A DNA stretch of 6,601 nt from Tannerellaceae bacterium (GTDB lineage: Bacteria > Bacteroidota > Bacteroidia > Bacteroidales > Tannerellaceae): positions 1-6,601 of the forward strand of contig JAJBTP010000300.1 in the NCBI GenBank assembly GCA_020860805.1, read 5' to 3'. The notes under the pieces are model-generated. The model had not been told where the DNA came from, ran no database searches, and saw only the letters and a list, made by a program, of their open reading frames with translations. Below, piece after piece: positions 1 through 6,598 of this stretch (positions within the stretch are counted from its first letter, which is position 1; each line of letters opens with the position of its first letter). The translations under genes were made by a program, and so were the position numbers.

Positions 1-1
1 A

Positions 2-1216
2 TCTGCTATGTCTGGTACAACTAATTCTTTAGTCGAGATTTCTGTTTATTTATATAAGAAGAATCCCGATGGTGCTAATGAAATCATCAATAAATTGTCT
101 CAAAAATATTATGGGCATATTGAGGAGTTGTATAGTACAGCTGAATATAAACAGAAGGCCAAACAGCATGTCGATTCTATTTTTGATTATATCCGTACGT
201 TTACCAAGGATCTTTTTACTTTGTTCGAGAAACGTGTTGTTTTGGCGCAGGGTGAATTATTGTCTACCGGAATGGTCGATTTATATATGAATGAAATAGG
301 GGTTAAGTCTGTTTTACTTCCGGCATTGGATTATATGCGTACGGATAAAAATGCAGAACCGGACCCTCTTTATATTAAAGAAAAACTGAATGCATTATTA
401 GAGCAGGAGAAAGAGGCAGATATTTATATCACGCAGGGATATATCTGCCGGAATGCATATGGTGAAATTGATAATCTGCAACGGGGCGGTAGTGATTATA
501 CCGCTTCTCTGATTGGTGCAGCTATCAAAGCAGAAGAAATCCAGATCTGGACGGATATTGACGGAATGCATAATAATGATCCCCGGATTGTTGAAAAAAC
601 AGCTCCTGTGCGTCAGTTACATTTTGAAGAAGCGGCAGAACTGGCTTATTTTGGTGCTAAGATTCTTCATCCAACCTGTATTCTTCCTGCAAAACTGAAT
701 AATATTCCTGTTCGTTTGCTTAATACTATGGAGCCGGAAGCTCCGGGTACCCGTATTTCAAATGAAACAGAAAAGGGAAAAATCAAAGCTGTAGCGGCTA
801 AAGATAATATTACGGCAATCAAAATTAAAAGTGGCCGTATGCTGTTAGCTACCGGATTCTTACGTAAAGTATTTGAAATTTTTGAAAATCATCAGACTCC
901 TATAGATATGGTTACGACTTCAGAAGTAGGTGTATCGGTAACTATTGACAATCGTAAACGTCTGGATGATATCGTAGATGATTTGAAAAAATACGGTACT
1001 GTAACAGTAGACGAAGATATGACAATCGTATGCGTTGTGGGTGACCTGGAATGGGATAATGTTGGTTTTGAAGCCAGTATTGTAAGCGCTATGAAGGAAG
1101 TACCTGTACGGATGATTTCCTATGGCGGCAGTAACTACAATGTATCTTTACTGGTAAAAGCTGAAGATAAGAAGAAAGCTTTACAGGCCTTGAGCAGTCA
1201 TTTATTTAACAATTAA
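2..1216 (+). CDS. lysC: Aspartokinase (monofunctional), 5'-truncated by window edge
   Basis: Aspartate kinase phosphorylates L-aspartate, the entry step to lysine, threonine and methionine synthesis and diaminopimelate for the wall. The frame is open from base 2 (Ser-Ala before the ATG at 8). That ATG is not the start: it lies in the SAMSGTTN motif, which follows the first ~35 residues in this family, so the N-terminal KFGGTS part is upstream of the window. Counting from the Met at 8, the kinase motifs are RGGSDYTA (159-166), WTDIDG (181-186), DPR (191-193) and FGAKILHP (215-222). Two C-terminal ACT domains follow, about 266-335 and 338-400. TTSEVGVS (303-310) is the usual allosteric loop, so feedback inhibition by lysine or another end product is expected from the family. 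No homoserine dehydrogenase domain is fused; the protein ends after ACT2 with TAA. Full length would be near 440 residues, normal for the monofunctional type. lysA lies 52 bp downstream. Confidence 0.95.
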   Translation, partial: SAMSGTTNSLVEISVYLYKKNPDGANEIINKLSQKYYGHIEELYSTAEYKQKAKQHVDSIFDYIRTFTKDLFTLFEKRVVLAQGELLSTGMVDLYMNEIGVKSVLLPALDYMRTDKNAEPDPLYIKEKLNALLEQEKEADIYITQGYICRNAYGEIDNLQRGGSDYTASLIGAAIKAEEIQIWTDIDGMHNNDPRIVEKTAPVRQLHFEEAAELAYFGAKILHPTCILPAKLNNIPVRLLNTMEPEAPGTRISNETEKGKIKAVAAKDNITAIKIKSGRMLLATGFLRKVFEIFENHQTPIDMVTTSEVGVSVTIDNRKRLDDIVDDLKKYGTVTVDEDMTIVCVVGDLEWDNVGFEASIVSAMKEVPVRMISYGGSNYNVSLLVKAEDKKKALQALSSHLFNN

Positions 1217-1224
1217 TATTTTAC

Positions 1225-1254
1225 AAGGGCAGCTTTTACAGGTTGCCCTTTTTT
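1225..1254 (+). terminator. Intrinsic terminator between lysC and lysA
   Basis: A 9-bp stem, AAGGGCAGC (1225-1233) with GTTGCCCTT (1242-1250) and one G-U pair, has an 8-nt loop and runs straight into a T tract (six consecutive T, 1249-1254, counting two from the stem). It starts 9 bp after the lysC stop codon. It lies only 14 bp before the lysA start, which leaves little room for a separate promoter, so partial read-through into lysA is possible. Confidence 0.85.
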
Positions 1255-1268
1255 ATCTTTATAAAATT

Positions 1269-2426
1269 ATGATGAAAGGAACTTTTCCAATTGATAAGTT
1301 TAAAACTCTACGTACCCCTTTCTATTATTATGATGTAGAGTTATTACAGAAAACACTGGATGTGGTAAAAACTGAAGCAGGCAAATATGATTACAATATT
1401 CACTATGCAGTTAAAGCGAACGCTAATCCTCGTATTTTATCTATTATCGCATCTAACGGTCTGGGGGCAGACTGTGTAAGCGGTGGCGAAATTCAGGCCT
1501 CTCTGGATGCAGGTTTTCCGGCGGATAAAATTGTTTTTGCAGGCGTAGGAAAAGCGGACTGGGAAATTAATCTTGGGTTGGATAATGATATCTTTTGCTT
1601 TAATGTGGAGTCTGCTGCTGAACTGGAAATAATTAATGAACTGGCAGCTGCTAAAGGAAAAGTAGCTTCCGTTGCATTACGTGTAAATCCGGAAGTAGAT
1701 GCTCATACACATGCCAAGATTACTACCGGCATGAAAGAAAATAAGTTTGGTATTAATCTGAGTCAGTTGCAGGATGTTATTGCAGTTTTACAAGGCATGA
1801 AGAATGTGAAACTGATAGGGTTACATTTCCATATCGGTTCACAAATTACGGATATGTCTTCGTTCCAGAATCTGGCTATCCGTTGTAATGAGATTCAGGA
1901 GGAACTTCAGGAAAAAGGTATTACTGTAGAAAATTTGAACTTTGGTGGTGGTCTGGGTATTGATTATTATCATCCGAATCATTTGCCGGTTCCTGCATTT
2001 GAAACCTATTTTTCAGTTATTCATAAATTACTGAAACTTCGTCCGGGACAGAAAGTTCATTTCGAACCAGGCCGCTCTATCGTAGGCCAGTGTGGCAATA
2101 TGATATCTCAGGTATTATATGTAAAACGGGGTGAAACCAAAAACTTTGCAATTCTGGATGCCGGTTTTACTGAGTTAATCCGTCCGGCCATGTATGATTC
2201 ATATCATCGCATGGAAAATATAACCAGTAATGAAACGATAGAAGTATATGATGTGGTAGGACCTATCTGTGAATCCTCAGATGTTTTTGGTAAAGATGTT
2301 GAACTAAATGAAGCACGCCGGGGAGATTTAATTGCTTTCCGCTCTGCCGGAGCCTATGGTGAAGTAATGGCTTCTCAATATAACTGCCGTTCACTTCCGC
2401 TGGCTTATTTCTCGGATACGATTTGA
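1269..2426 (+). CDS. lysA: Diaminopimelate decarboxylase
   Basis: PLP-dependent, fold-type III (alanine-racemase-like) decarboxylase that converts meso-diaminopimelate to L-lysine and CO2, the last step of lysine synthesis, in the cytoplasm. The 385 residues begin with two adjacent ATG codons (1269 and 1272), so the true start may be either. Key motifs: HYAVKAN with the Schiff-base lysine K49; HFHIGSQ (186-192); the glycine-rich phosphate-binding GGGLGIDY (226-233); EPGRSIVG (266-273); GPICESSDVF (331-340) with the catalytic Cys334; and AGAYGEVMASQYN (360-372), including the conserved Tyr that contacts PLP. The CESSD signature separates it from ornithine/arginine decarboxylases and carboxynorspermidine decarboxylase. 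It is shorter than the ~420-residue enterobacterial enzyme but all motifs are present. The N-terminal PLP barrel is about 20-265 and the C-terminal beta domain follows. Pairing with lysC supports a lysine operon. Confidence 0.96.
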   Translation: MMKGTFPIDKFKTLRTPFYYYDVELLQKTLDVVKTEAGKYDYNIHYAVKANANPRILSIIASNGLGADCVSGGEIQASLDAGFPADKIVFAGVGKADWEINLGLDNDIFCFNVESAAELEIINELAAAKGKVASVALRVNPEVDAHTHAKITTGMKENKFGINLSQLQDVIAVLQGMKNVKLIGLHFHIGSQITDMSSFQNLAIRCNEIQEELQEKGITVENLNFGGGLGIDYYHPNHLPVPAFETYFSVIHKLLKLRPGQKVHFEPGRSIVGQCGNMISQVLYVKRGETKNFAILDAGFTELIRPAMYDSYHRMENITSNETIEVYDVVGPICESSDVFGKDVELNEARRGDLIAFRSAGAYGEVMASQYNCRSLPLAYFSDTI

Positions 2427-2450
2427 TAATTTCTCTCTATTCTTATATGA

Positions 2451-2481
2451 AAAGCTGTCCTGGTAAAGGATGGCTTTTTTT
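2451..2481 (+). terminator. Intrinsic terminator after lysA
   Basis: AAAGCTGTCC (2451-2460) pairs with GGATGGCTTT (2468-2477) over 10 bp including two G-U pairs, around a 7-nt loop. The T run continues to 2481. It lies 24 bp after the lysA stop codon and separates the lysine genes from the downstream promoter and transporter operon. Confidence 0.87.
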
Positions 2482-2527
2482 GTGGAAACCGAATTTAGGG
2501 CTATTTATTTCTGTTTTTCTTAAAAAT

Positions 2528-2564
2528 ACCTATATATGGGTATGGGATATACTTAATATATGGG
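2528..2564 (+). repeat. Short direct repeat ATATATGGG upstream of the promoter
   Basis: ATATATGGG occurs at 2532-2540 and again at 2556-2564, 24 bp start to start, with a further GGGTATGGG overlapping and following the first copy (2538-2546). The first copy is embedded in a near-palindrome, ACCTATATATGGGT (2528-2541, six of seven pairs match). The second copy abuts the -33 TTG. The position suits a regulator-binding site, but AT-rich 9-mers can recur by chance and no known operator is recognised. Confidence 0.3.
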
Positions 2565-2595
2565 TTGTATCGTGGTTCTCTTTTTGTTATCTTTG
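2565..2595 (+). promoter_or_regulatory. Bacteroidetes-type promoter for the ABC transporter operon
   Basis: TATCTTTG (2588-2595) matches the Bacteroidetes -7 consensus TAnnTTTG exactly. TTG (2565-2567) lies 20 bp upstream at the right distance for the -33 element, with G rather than the usual T in front of it. Transcription would start around 2600-2604, giving a leader of roughly 85 nt before the ATG at 2688. The site lies after the lysA terminator and before the first transporter gene, as expected for an independent operon. Confidence 0.7.
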
Positions 2596-2604
2596 TAACC
2601 GATA

Positions 2605-2651
2605 TTACAGGTCTTTAACGTACCTAATCCATCAAATCTTAAGACCTGTAA
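2605..2651 (+). promoter_or_regulatory. Perfect 11-bp inverted repeat in the operon leader
   Basis: TTACAGGTCTT (2605-2615) is the exact reverse complement of AAGACCTGTAA (2641-2651), separated by 25 nt. It begins within a few bases of the predicted transcription start, so the mRNA would carry a stem-loop at its 5' end. No T tract follows, so it is not a terminator. It could be an mRNA-stabilising 5' hairpin, a structured leader, or a two-half-site DNA operator. In the loop, AATCC (2626-2630) can pair with GGATT (2666-2670), which would make a pseudoknot. That part is speculative. Confidence 0.6.
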
Positions 2652-2687
2652 GTGAATAAGATAAGGGATTGATACACTTCAGAAACA

Positions 2688-3563
2688 ATGAACGCAATTA
2701 TCCAGTGTGAGAACGTTACCCATTATTATGGAAAACGTTTGATTTATGAGAATCTGAACTTTGAAGTGAATAAAGGCAAGATTCTGGGCTTATTGGGAAA
2801 AAATGGTACAGGTAAAACTACTATAATCAATATCCTGAATGGTTATCTGAAACCAACTTCGGGAGTATGCCGGCTATTTGGTGAAACAATGGAAGAGTTA
2901 TCTCCCCGGACCAAGGCTCGTGTAGGCTTACTTCTGGAGGGACATATTCAACATAGCTTTTTTACGGTAAGTGAAATAGAACGTTTTTATAGTCGTTTTT
3001 TTCCCGACTGGAAGAAAGATGCATATTACGAATTACTCAAAAGACTACAGGTTCTTCCTACTCAGAAAATACATACAATGTCGTGTGGACAACGGTCACA
3101 AGCTACGCTGGGACTACTTTTTGCACAGGATCCGGACCTGTTGATTCTGGATGATTTCTCGATGGGACTAGACCCTGGTTACCGCCGTCTTTTCGTAGAG
3201 TATTTAAAGGAGTATGCTACGGCAGAAGATAAAACCATCTTCCTGACTTCTCATATCATTCAGGATATGGAGATGCTCATAGATGATTGTATGATTATGG
3301 ATTACGGACGTTTATTATTACATGAACCTACCGGTTATATTCTGGAGAACTTCAGACGTTTCCGTTTTATAACGGAGCAACCGGAAATAAATCAGGAAGA
3401 AGGTTTGTGGAATACAGCCCGTGTTGGAAATACCTGGGAAACCTATTCCTTTCTGAAACGGGAAGTTGTGGAGCAGTTGTTACGTCCTTATGAGGCAACT
3501 CTCCTAAGTGAAGAAAAACTTTCACTGGAAGATGCATTTATTGGTCTAACCGGAAAATATTAA
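2688..3563 (+). CDS. ABC transporter ATP-binding protein
   Basis: Cytoplasmic ATPase subunit (291 residues) expected to power the membrane protein encoded just downstream. The nucleotide-binding domain spans about 4-215, followed by a ~75-residue C-terminal extension as in YtrB/CcmA-like ABC-2 exporter ATPases. Walker A is GKNGTGKTT (37-45), the Q-loop equivalent is around Glu84, the signature is MSCGQRS (131-137) in place of LSGGQ, Walker B plus D-loop is LLILDDFSMGLDP (151-163), and the H-loop is His189 (TSHI). The residue after the Walker B aspartate, normally the catalytic glutamate, is Asp156. Similar Bacteroidales proteins may share this, so it need not mean an inactive enzyme. The gene is first in the operon behind the promoter at 2565-2595; its stop is one base from the next start, implying coupled translation. 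Family is clear, but the substrate is unknown and no GntR-type regulator (as in ytr operons) is next to it. Confidence 0.9.
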   Translation: MNAIIQCENVTHYYGKRLIYENLNFEVNKGKILGLLGKNGTGKTTIINILNGYLKPTSGVCRLFGETMEELSPRTKARVGLLLEGHIQHSFFTVSEIERFYSRFFPDWKKDAYYELLKRLQVLPTQKIHTMSCGQRSQATLGLLFAQDPDLLILDDFSMGLDPGYRRLFVEYLKEYATAEDKTIFLTSHIIQDMEMLIDDCMIMDYGRLLLHEPTGYILENFRRFRFITEQPEINQEEGLWNTARVGNTWETYSFLKREVVEQLLRPYEATLLSEEKLSLEDAFIGLTGKY

Positions 3564-3564
3564 A

Positions 3565-4245
3565 ATGTATATGTTACAGGCTATTTATTATAAAGAATGG
3601 ATTAAAACATGCCGGATGGTTGGTTTGTTACTTGTTCTTTTTCTCGCAATATTGATTTATTCATTTATTACAATCAATCAATCTTTCCGGGTAGCGGGTG
3701 CAGTTTCTACATGGAATAGTTATCTGCAAAACGATATCCTTCTTTTACCTCATCTGAAATGGATACCCTTGCTAGGTGCTCTGATACTTTCTTTGGGCCA
3801 GTTCGTTCCTGAAATGACGAATCAACGATTGAAGTTAACCCTCCATCTTCCTTTACCGGAAACCCGTACGATTTCTTATTTATTGTTTTACGGACTGAGT
3901 GTACTCACTGCCTTGTATGTGGTTACTTATCTGGTGCTCTGGGGTATACTTGCCTGGTATTACCCGGTTGAAATTGTAACGACTGAACTTCTTTCTGTCC
4001 TTCCGTGGTTTATTGCCGGGTGGGCAGGATATTTGCTGACTTCATGGGTTTGTATGGAGTCATCCTGGAAACAACGGATTAAGAATGCTATACTGAGTAT
4101 TTGTTTTCTCTCTTATTTTTTTATTGATTCGATACCTGGTAGTTATAATCCATTCGTTCCGTTTTTATTACTTTTTACAGTCATCTGCTTTACCTTTCCT
4201 TTCTTTTCGGCAAGGCGTTTTAAAGAAGGAATAGGAGTACGCTAA
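3565..4245 (+). CDS. ABC-2-type transporter permease, six predicted helices
   Basis: Integral inner-membrane protein of 226 residues and likely partner of the preceding ATPase (the two genes are one base apart). Hydrophobic segments lie at about 19-37, 64-81, 104-122, 123-133 or merged with a longer hairpin to 160, 174-190 and 196-214, consistent with the six-helix ABC-2 fold. The cytosolic-looking stretch PEMTNQRLKLTLHLPLPE (82-99), between the second and third helices, resembles the coupling segment of small Bacteroidetes ABC-2 permeases. ATG at 3565 is taken as start; a second ATG at 3571 is equally possible. The C-terminus is basic (RRFKEG). Family assignment rests on topology and context, since this class has little sequence conservation. 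Export of a lipid, peptide or metal-related compound is conceivable but not shown. Confidence 0.75.
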   Translation: MYMLQAIYYKEWIKTCRMVGLLLVLFLAILIYSFITINQSFRVAGAVSTWNSYLQNDILLLPHLKWIPLLGALILSLGQFVPEMTNQRLKLTLHLPLPETRTISYLLFYGLSVLTALYVVTYLVLWGILAWYYPVEIVTTELLSVLPWFIAGWAGYLLTSWVCMESSWKQRIKNAILSICFLSYFFIDSIPGSYNPFVPFLLLFTVICFTFPFFSARRFKEGIGVR

Positions 4246-4283
4246 AGAGAATACGGAACAGAAAATAAAACTCTAAAACAAAA

Positions 4284-5512
4284 ATGAAATACAAATATAC
4301 CACCTACATCCTGATGGTTTTTACTTTTACACTGGTTGCCTTAACGGCTGTACCGGAACTGGTGAAAAAAGCGACTTATACTCCTTACCGGTATACATTT
4401 ATGTATTATAGTTCTCAGTTGGAAGAACTCTGTTTCCTGGAGTATAGCAATAAGGAACAACCGTTGGTTGATAGAAGGGGAACCGTTATACTGCGGCTGA
4501 AGCTGATTCGTTGATGCCTTTTTTGAACTACCGTCAACTGGTGTCTGACGGGCGTTTGCCGGATAGTATTGGTGGCCGTGAAGTAACTGTTCCGATTATC
4601 CGGAGTGCTACTATTAACTACCGTCAGAATCCTGCAGATATTATCCGTCCGGATACGGCTTTACATATACTATATGAAGCGATGCCGAAGCGGGTAGGAC
4701 TGGAGACTCCACCGGATGTATTTCGTCTGACAGATAAAATTGAATTTATTGATATTGAAAGTAATAAGGTTGATGAAAAGAAAAGCCGTATTTTCCAGAC
4801 TGCATTGGAAAAGGCTGGTTTTGTTTTTCCTGCTCAATGGGCTTCCGGTAATCCTCAGATTCGTAAACCCTATGATGAAGGTTACTTTTGCCTGGATGCA
4901 GCCGGACAGCTTTACCATATGAAAATGGTGAATAACCGTCCGTTTGTCCGGAATACCCGTCTGGGTGAGGAGGTGGATATCCGTTGGTTTTCACTTTATG
5001 AATCACCCAATAAACGCTTCTATGGATTCCTGTTTGACCAACAGGGTAAAAGTTGTATCGTTGAAGATGGAGGAGGAAAATATGACCTCGTGCGTATGGA
5101 TATAGACTCTATGGATATCGGGCGTGACCGGATAGTAATAATGGGTAACCTATTATATTGGACTGTAACAATCACCCGTCCGGACGGTGCGGATGTATAT
5201 GGACTGGATACAGAAACCCTGGAACGTCTGGATGAGTATCATTTTGAAAAAGAAGCGGGTTTGTGGGAAAAAGTGGCTTCCTTGGTATTTCCGTGGTATT
5301 TAACTATCAAAGGGAGCGATTCCAAATATAATTTTCCTGTTTTTCATTTTACCGGCTGGACAGGGGTAGCTCTGTCTTTGCTACTGGCTGCCGGTTACAT
5401 GGTTATTTGGGGTAGAAAGCGGAAAAAGGGAGTTCTGTATGCTCTATATATCTTGTTAACCGGAATAACCGGATGTTTATTATTAGGATTGATACCAGAT
5501 GTAGAAGAATAA
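4284..5512 (+). pseudogene. DUF4857-like membrane-anchored protein, disrupted by a -1 frameshift
   Basis: Two adjacent open frames, 4284-4514 (76 codons) and the frame ending at 5512, are pieces of one gene. The first reads coherently to VDRRG and then turns to TVILRLKLIR before a stop. Adding one G to the GGGG run at 4477-4480 lets it read on as DRRGNRYTAAEADSLMPF into the second frame with no break, giving a 409-residue protein. The reconstruction has an N-terminal helix (about 7-26), a large probably periplasmic, beta-rich domain, and two C-terminal helices near 360-376 and 384-402. Layout and the YRQL..DGRLPD stretch resemble Bacteroidales DUF4857 proteins found beside ABC-2 transporters; this is from memory of the family. 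Function is unknown; a periplasmic accessory of the transporter is likely. As written, only a 76-residue fragment with one helix would be made unless ribosomes start again at TTG 4511 or ATG 4514. A sequencing error cannot be excluded. Confidence 0.8.
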
Positions 5513-5526
5513 TAAATTAATAATAT

Positions 5527-6066
5527 ATGAATATGAAAAAGTTATTTTTTATCGGTTTGATTTTGACAGGAATGATATCCTGTAGTAATGGAAGTTCTAC
5601 AAAACAAAGTGAATCAGATACAGAAACAGTTGCGGTACAGACAATTGTGTATGAACTGGACGAATTATTGAAAGTAGCAGACCAGTTGTTGGATCAGAAT
5701 GTAGCAGTTAAAGGATATGTAACTCATACCTGTAAACATGCAGGGAAACGTTGCTTTATTGTAGGCGAAAGCCAGAAAACGTCTTTCCGTGTGGAGGCAA
5801 AAGGTGAAATCGGTGGCTTTAACCGTGAGTTAGTAGGTTCGGAACTGGCTATTACCGGTATTTTGAAAGAACGCCGTCTGACAAAAGAATATATTGACCA
5901 GATGGAAGAACAGGTGAATAAAAAAGCAGAGGAAGATGGTTCGGCTGAATCTTGTCAGGCAGAATTGAATAATATTTCGGAGATGAGGAGCTGGATGGCT
6001 GAGAACGGAAAAGAATTTTATTCAATCTATTATATGGATGGTCTGAACTATGAGGTTATTGAATAA
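5527..6066 (+). CDS. Small lipoprotein with OB-fold-like core and His/Cys cluster
   Basis: The 179-residue protein starts MNMKKLFF, with a hydrophobic stretch (6-17) and a lipobox-like MISC; Cys19 would be the lipidated residue. ATG at 5533 (MKKLFF) is an equally good start. The residues after Cys19 (SNGSS) lack an acidic surface-export signal, so a periplasm-facing anchor is more likely than display on the cell surface. Residues 57-115 have the alternating beta pattern of an OB fold (VKGYVTH...FRVEA...LAITGILKE). The first hairpin holds H67-x-C69-x-H71-x4-C76 (THTCKHAGKRC), a possible metal, heme or disulfide site. A charged, probably helical segment with Cys143 follows (118-160). I recognise the general layout from unnamed Bacteroidales proteins but no defined function. 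It lies 14 bp after the DUF4857-like gene and overlaps the next gene by 17 bp, so it is firmly part of the operon. Confidence 0.8.
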   Translation: MNMKKLFFIGLILTGMISCSNGSSTKQSESDTETVAVQTIVYELDELLKVADQLLDQNVAVKGYVTHTCKHAGKRCFIVGESQKTSFRVEAKGEIGGFNRELVGSELAITGILKERRLTKEYIDQMEEQVNKKAEEDGSAESCQAELNNISEMRSWMAENGKEFYSIYYMDGLNYEVIE

Positions 6067-6598
6067 ACCTTTTACGTATTGGTTACGTGTTCTTCACCGG
6101 GATATTGGTTATTTCGTTACCGGTATATGCCTGATATATGCCCTTTCAGGGATTCTCTTGAATCATATGAAAGAGAAAGATCCGGCCTACCGTACGGAAG
6201 AACAATCTCTCCAACTGGAAAAACAACTCTCTCAGGCAGAATTAACTGTTTACTGGCAGTCGCAAAGTAATCTGCCGGTTATTAAAAAAGTTATGACACT
6301 GGATGAGAACCATTCCCGTTTACTACTGGAAGGTGGGGTTGGGGTATATAACCACGCAACCGGTTGGATAGATTATGAAGTTTATAAGAAACGCCCTTTT
6401 ATCTGGTGGATAAACCGTTTCCATTATAATAAAGTATAGGGATGGAATCATATAGCAGATATTTTTGCTGTTTCTCTGATTTTCCTGGCTGTATCTGGTC
6501 TCTTTATTGTCAAAGGAAGTAAAGGGCTTGCAGGACGTGGTAAATGGTATCTGATGGCCGGACTTCTTGTTCCTGTTATGTATGTGTTGTTGGGATAA
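6050..6598 (+). pseudogene. PepSY-associated TM-helix protein, interrupted by in-frame TAG
   Basis: The start at 6050 overlaps the lipoprotein gene by 17 bp. The frame reads 129 codons to TAG at 6437-6439, then continues without shift for 52 codons (GWNHIADIFAV...VMYVLLG) to TAA at 6596-6598; the whole is 182 codons, about the usual length of small PepSY_TM-like proteins. Helix 1 is about 19-38, after the conserved LHRDIGYF; helix 2 (137-154, DIFAVSLIFLAVSGLFIV) and helix 3 (167-181) lie after the stop. The part between is a periplasmic PepSY-like domain ending in NRFHYNKV. Relatives, as I recall them, have a Lys-Gly-Trp here, so AAG to TAG is the simplest history. The truncated product keeps one helix and loses the rest of the membrane bundle, so it is probably non-functional. 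His16, His39 and His125 are candidate heme or metal ligands. Related proteins often accompany iron or heme uptake and ferric reduction. Sequencing error or amber suppression are alternatives. Confidence 0.82.

Noticed and set aside
8..10. ATG at 8 as the start of the aspartokinase
   Set aside because: The frame is open upstream and this Met lies inside the conserved SAMSGTTN motif; the N-terminal nucleotide-binding part is missing, so the gene is cut by the window edge.
1254..1261. TATCTTTA as a -7 element for a lysA promoter
   Set aside because: Seven of eight positions match, but there is no -33 partner at 19-21 bp, it overlaps the terminator T tract, and it ends 7 bp from the ATG.
2423..2659. 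Possible 78-codon gene between lysA and the ABC ATPase
   Set aside because: It begins at a TTG overlapping the lysA stop, runs through a terminator hairpin, the promoter and half of the inverted repeat, and encodes nothing recognisable.
2650..2679. Second inverted repeat AAGTG/CACTT just before the ATPase start codon
   Set aside because: Only 5 bp with a 20-nt loop and overlapping the perfect 11-bp repeat; expected by chance at this length.
4470..4515. Programmed -1 ribosomal frameshift joining the two DUF4857 fragments
   Set aside because: The codons AGG GGA do not form a standard X XXY YYZ slippery heptamer, and I see no strong downstream hairpin or upstream Shine-Dalgarno-like stimulator. 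A lesion or sequencing error is simpler.
4670..5006. Antisense open frames on the minus strand inside the DUF4857-like gene
   Set aside because: They have no recognisable protein features and overlap a coherent plus-strand coding frame; they are chance open frames.
6437..6439. TAG reassigned as a sense codon in this organism
   Set aside because: The other genes here end in TAA or TGA, so TAG is not seen as a terminator, but no other in-frame TAG occurs in any gene of the window. One case in an operon with another lesion is better explained by mutation or error.
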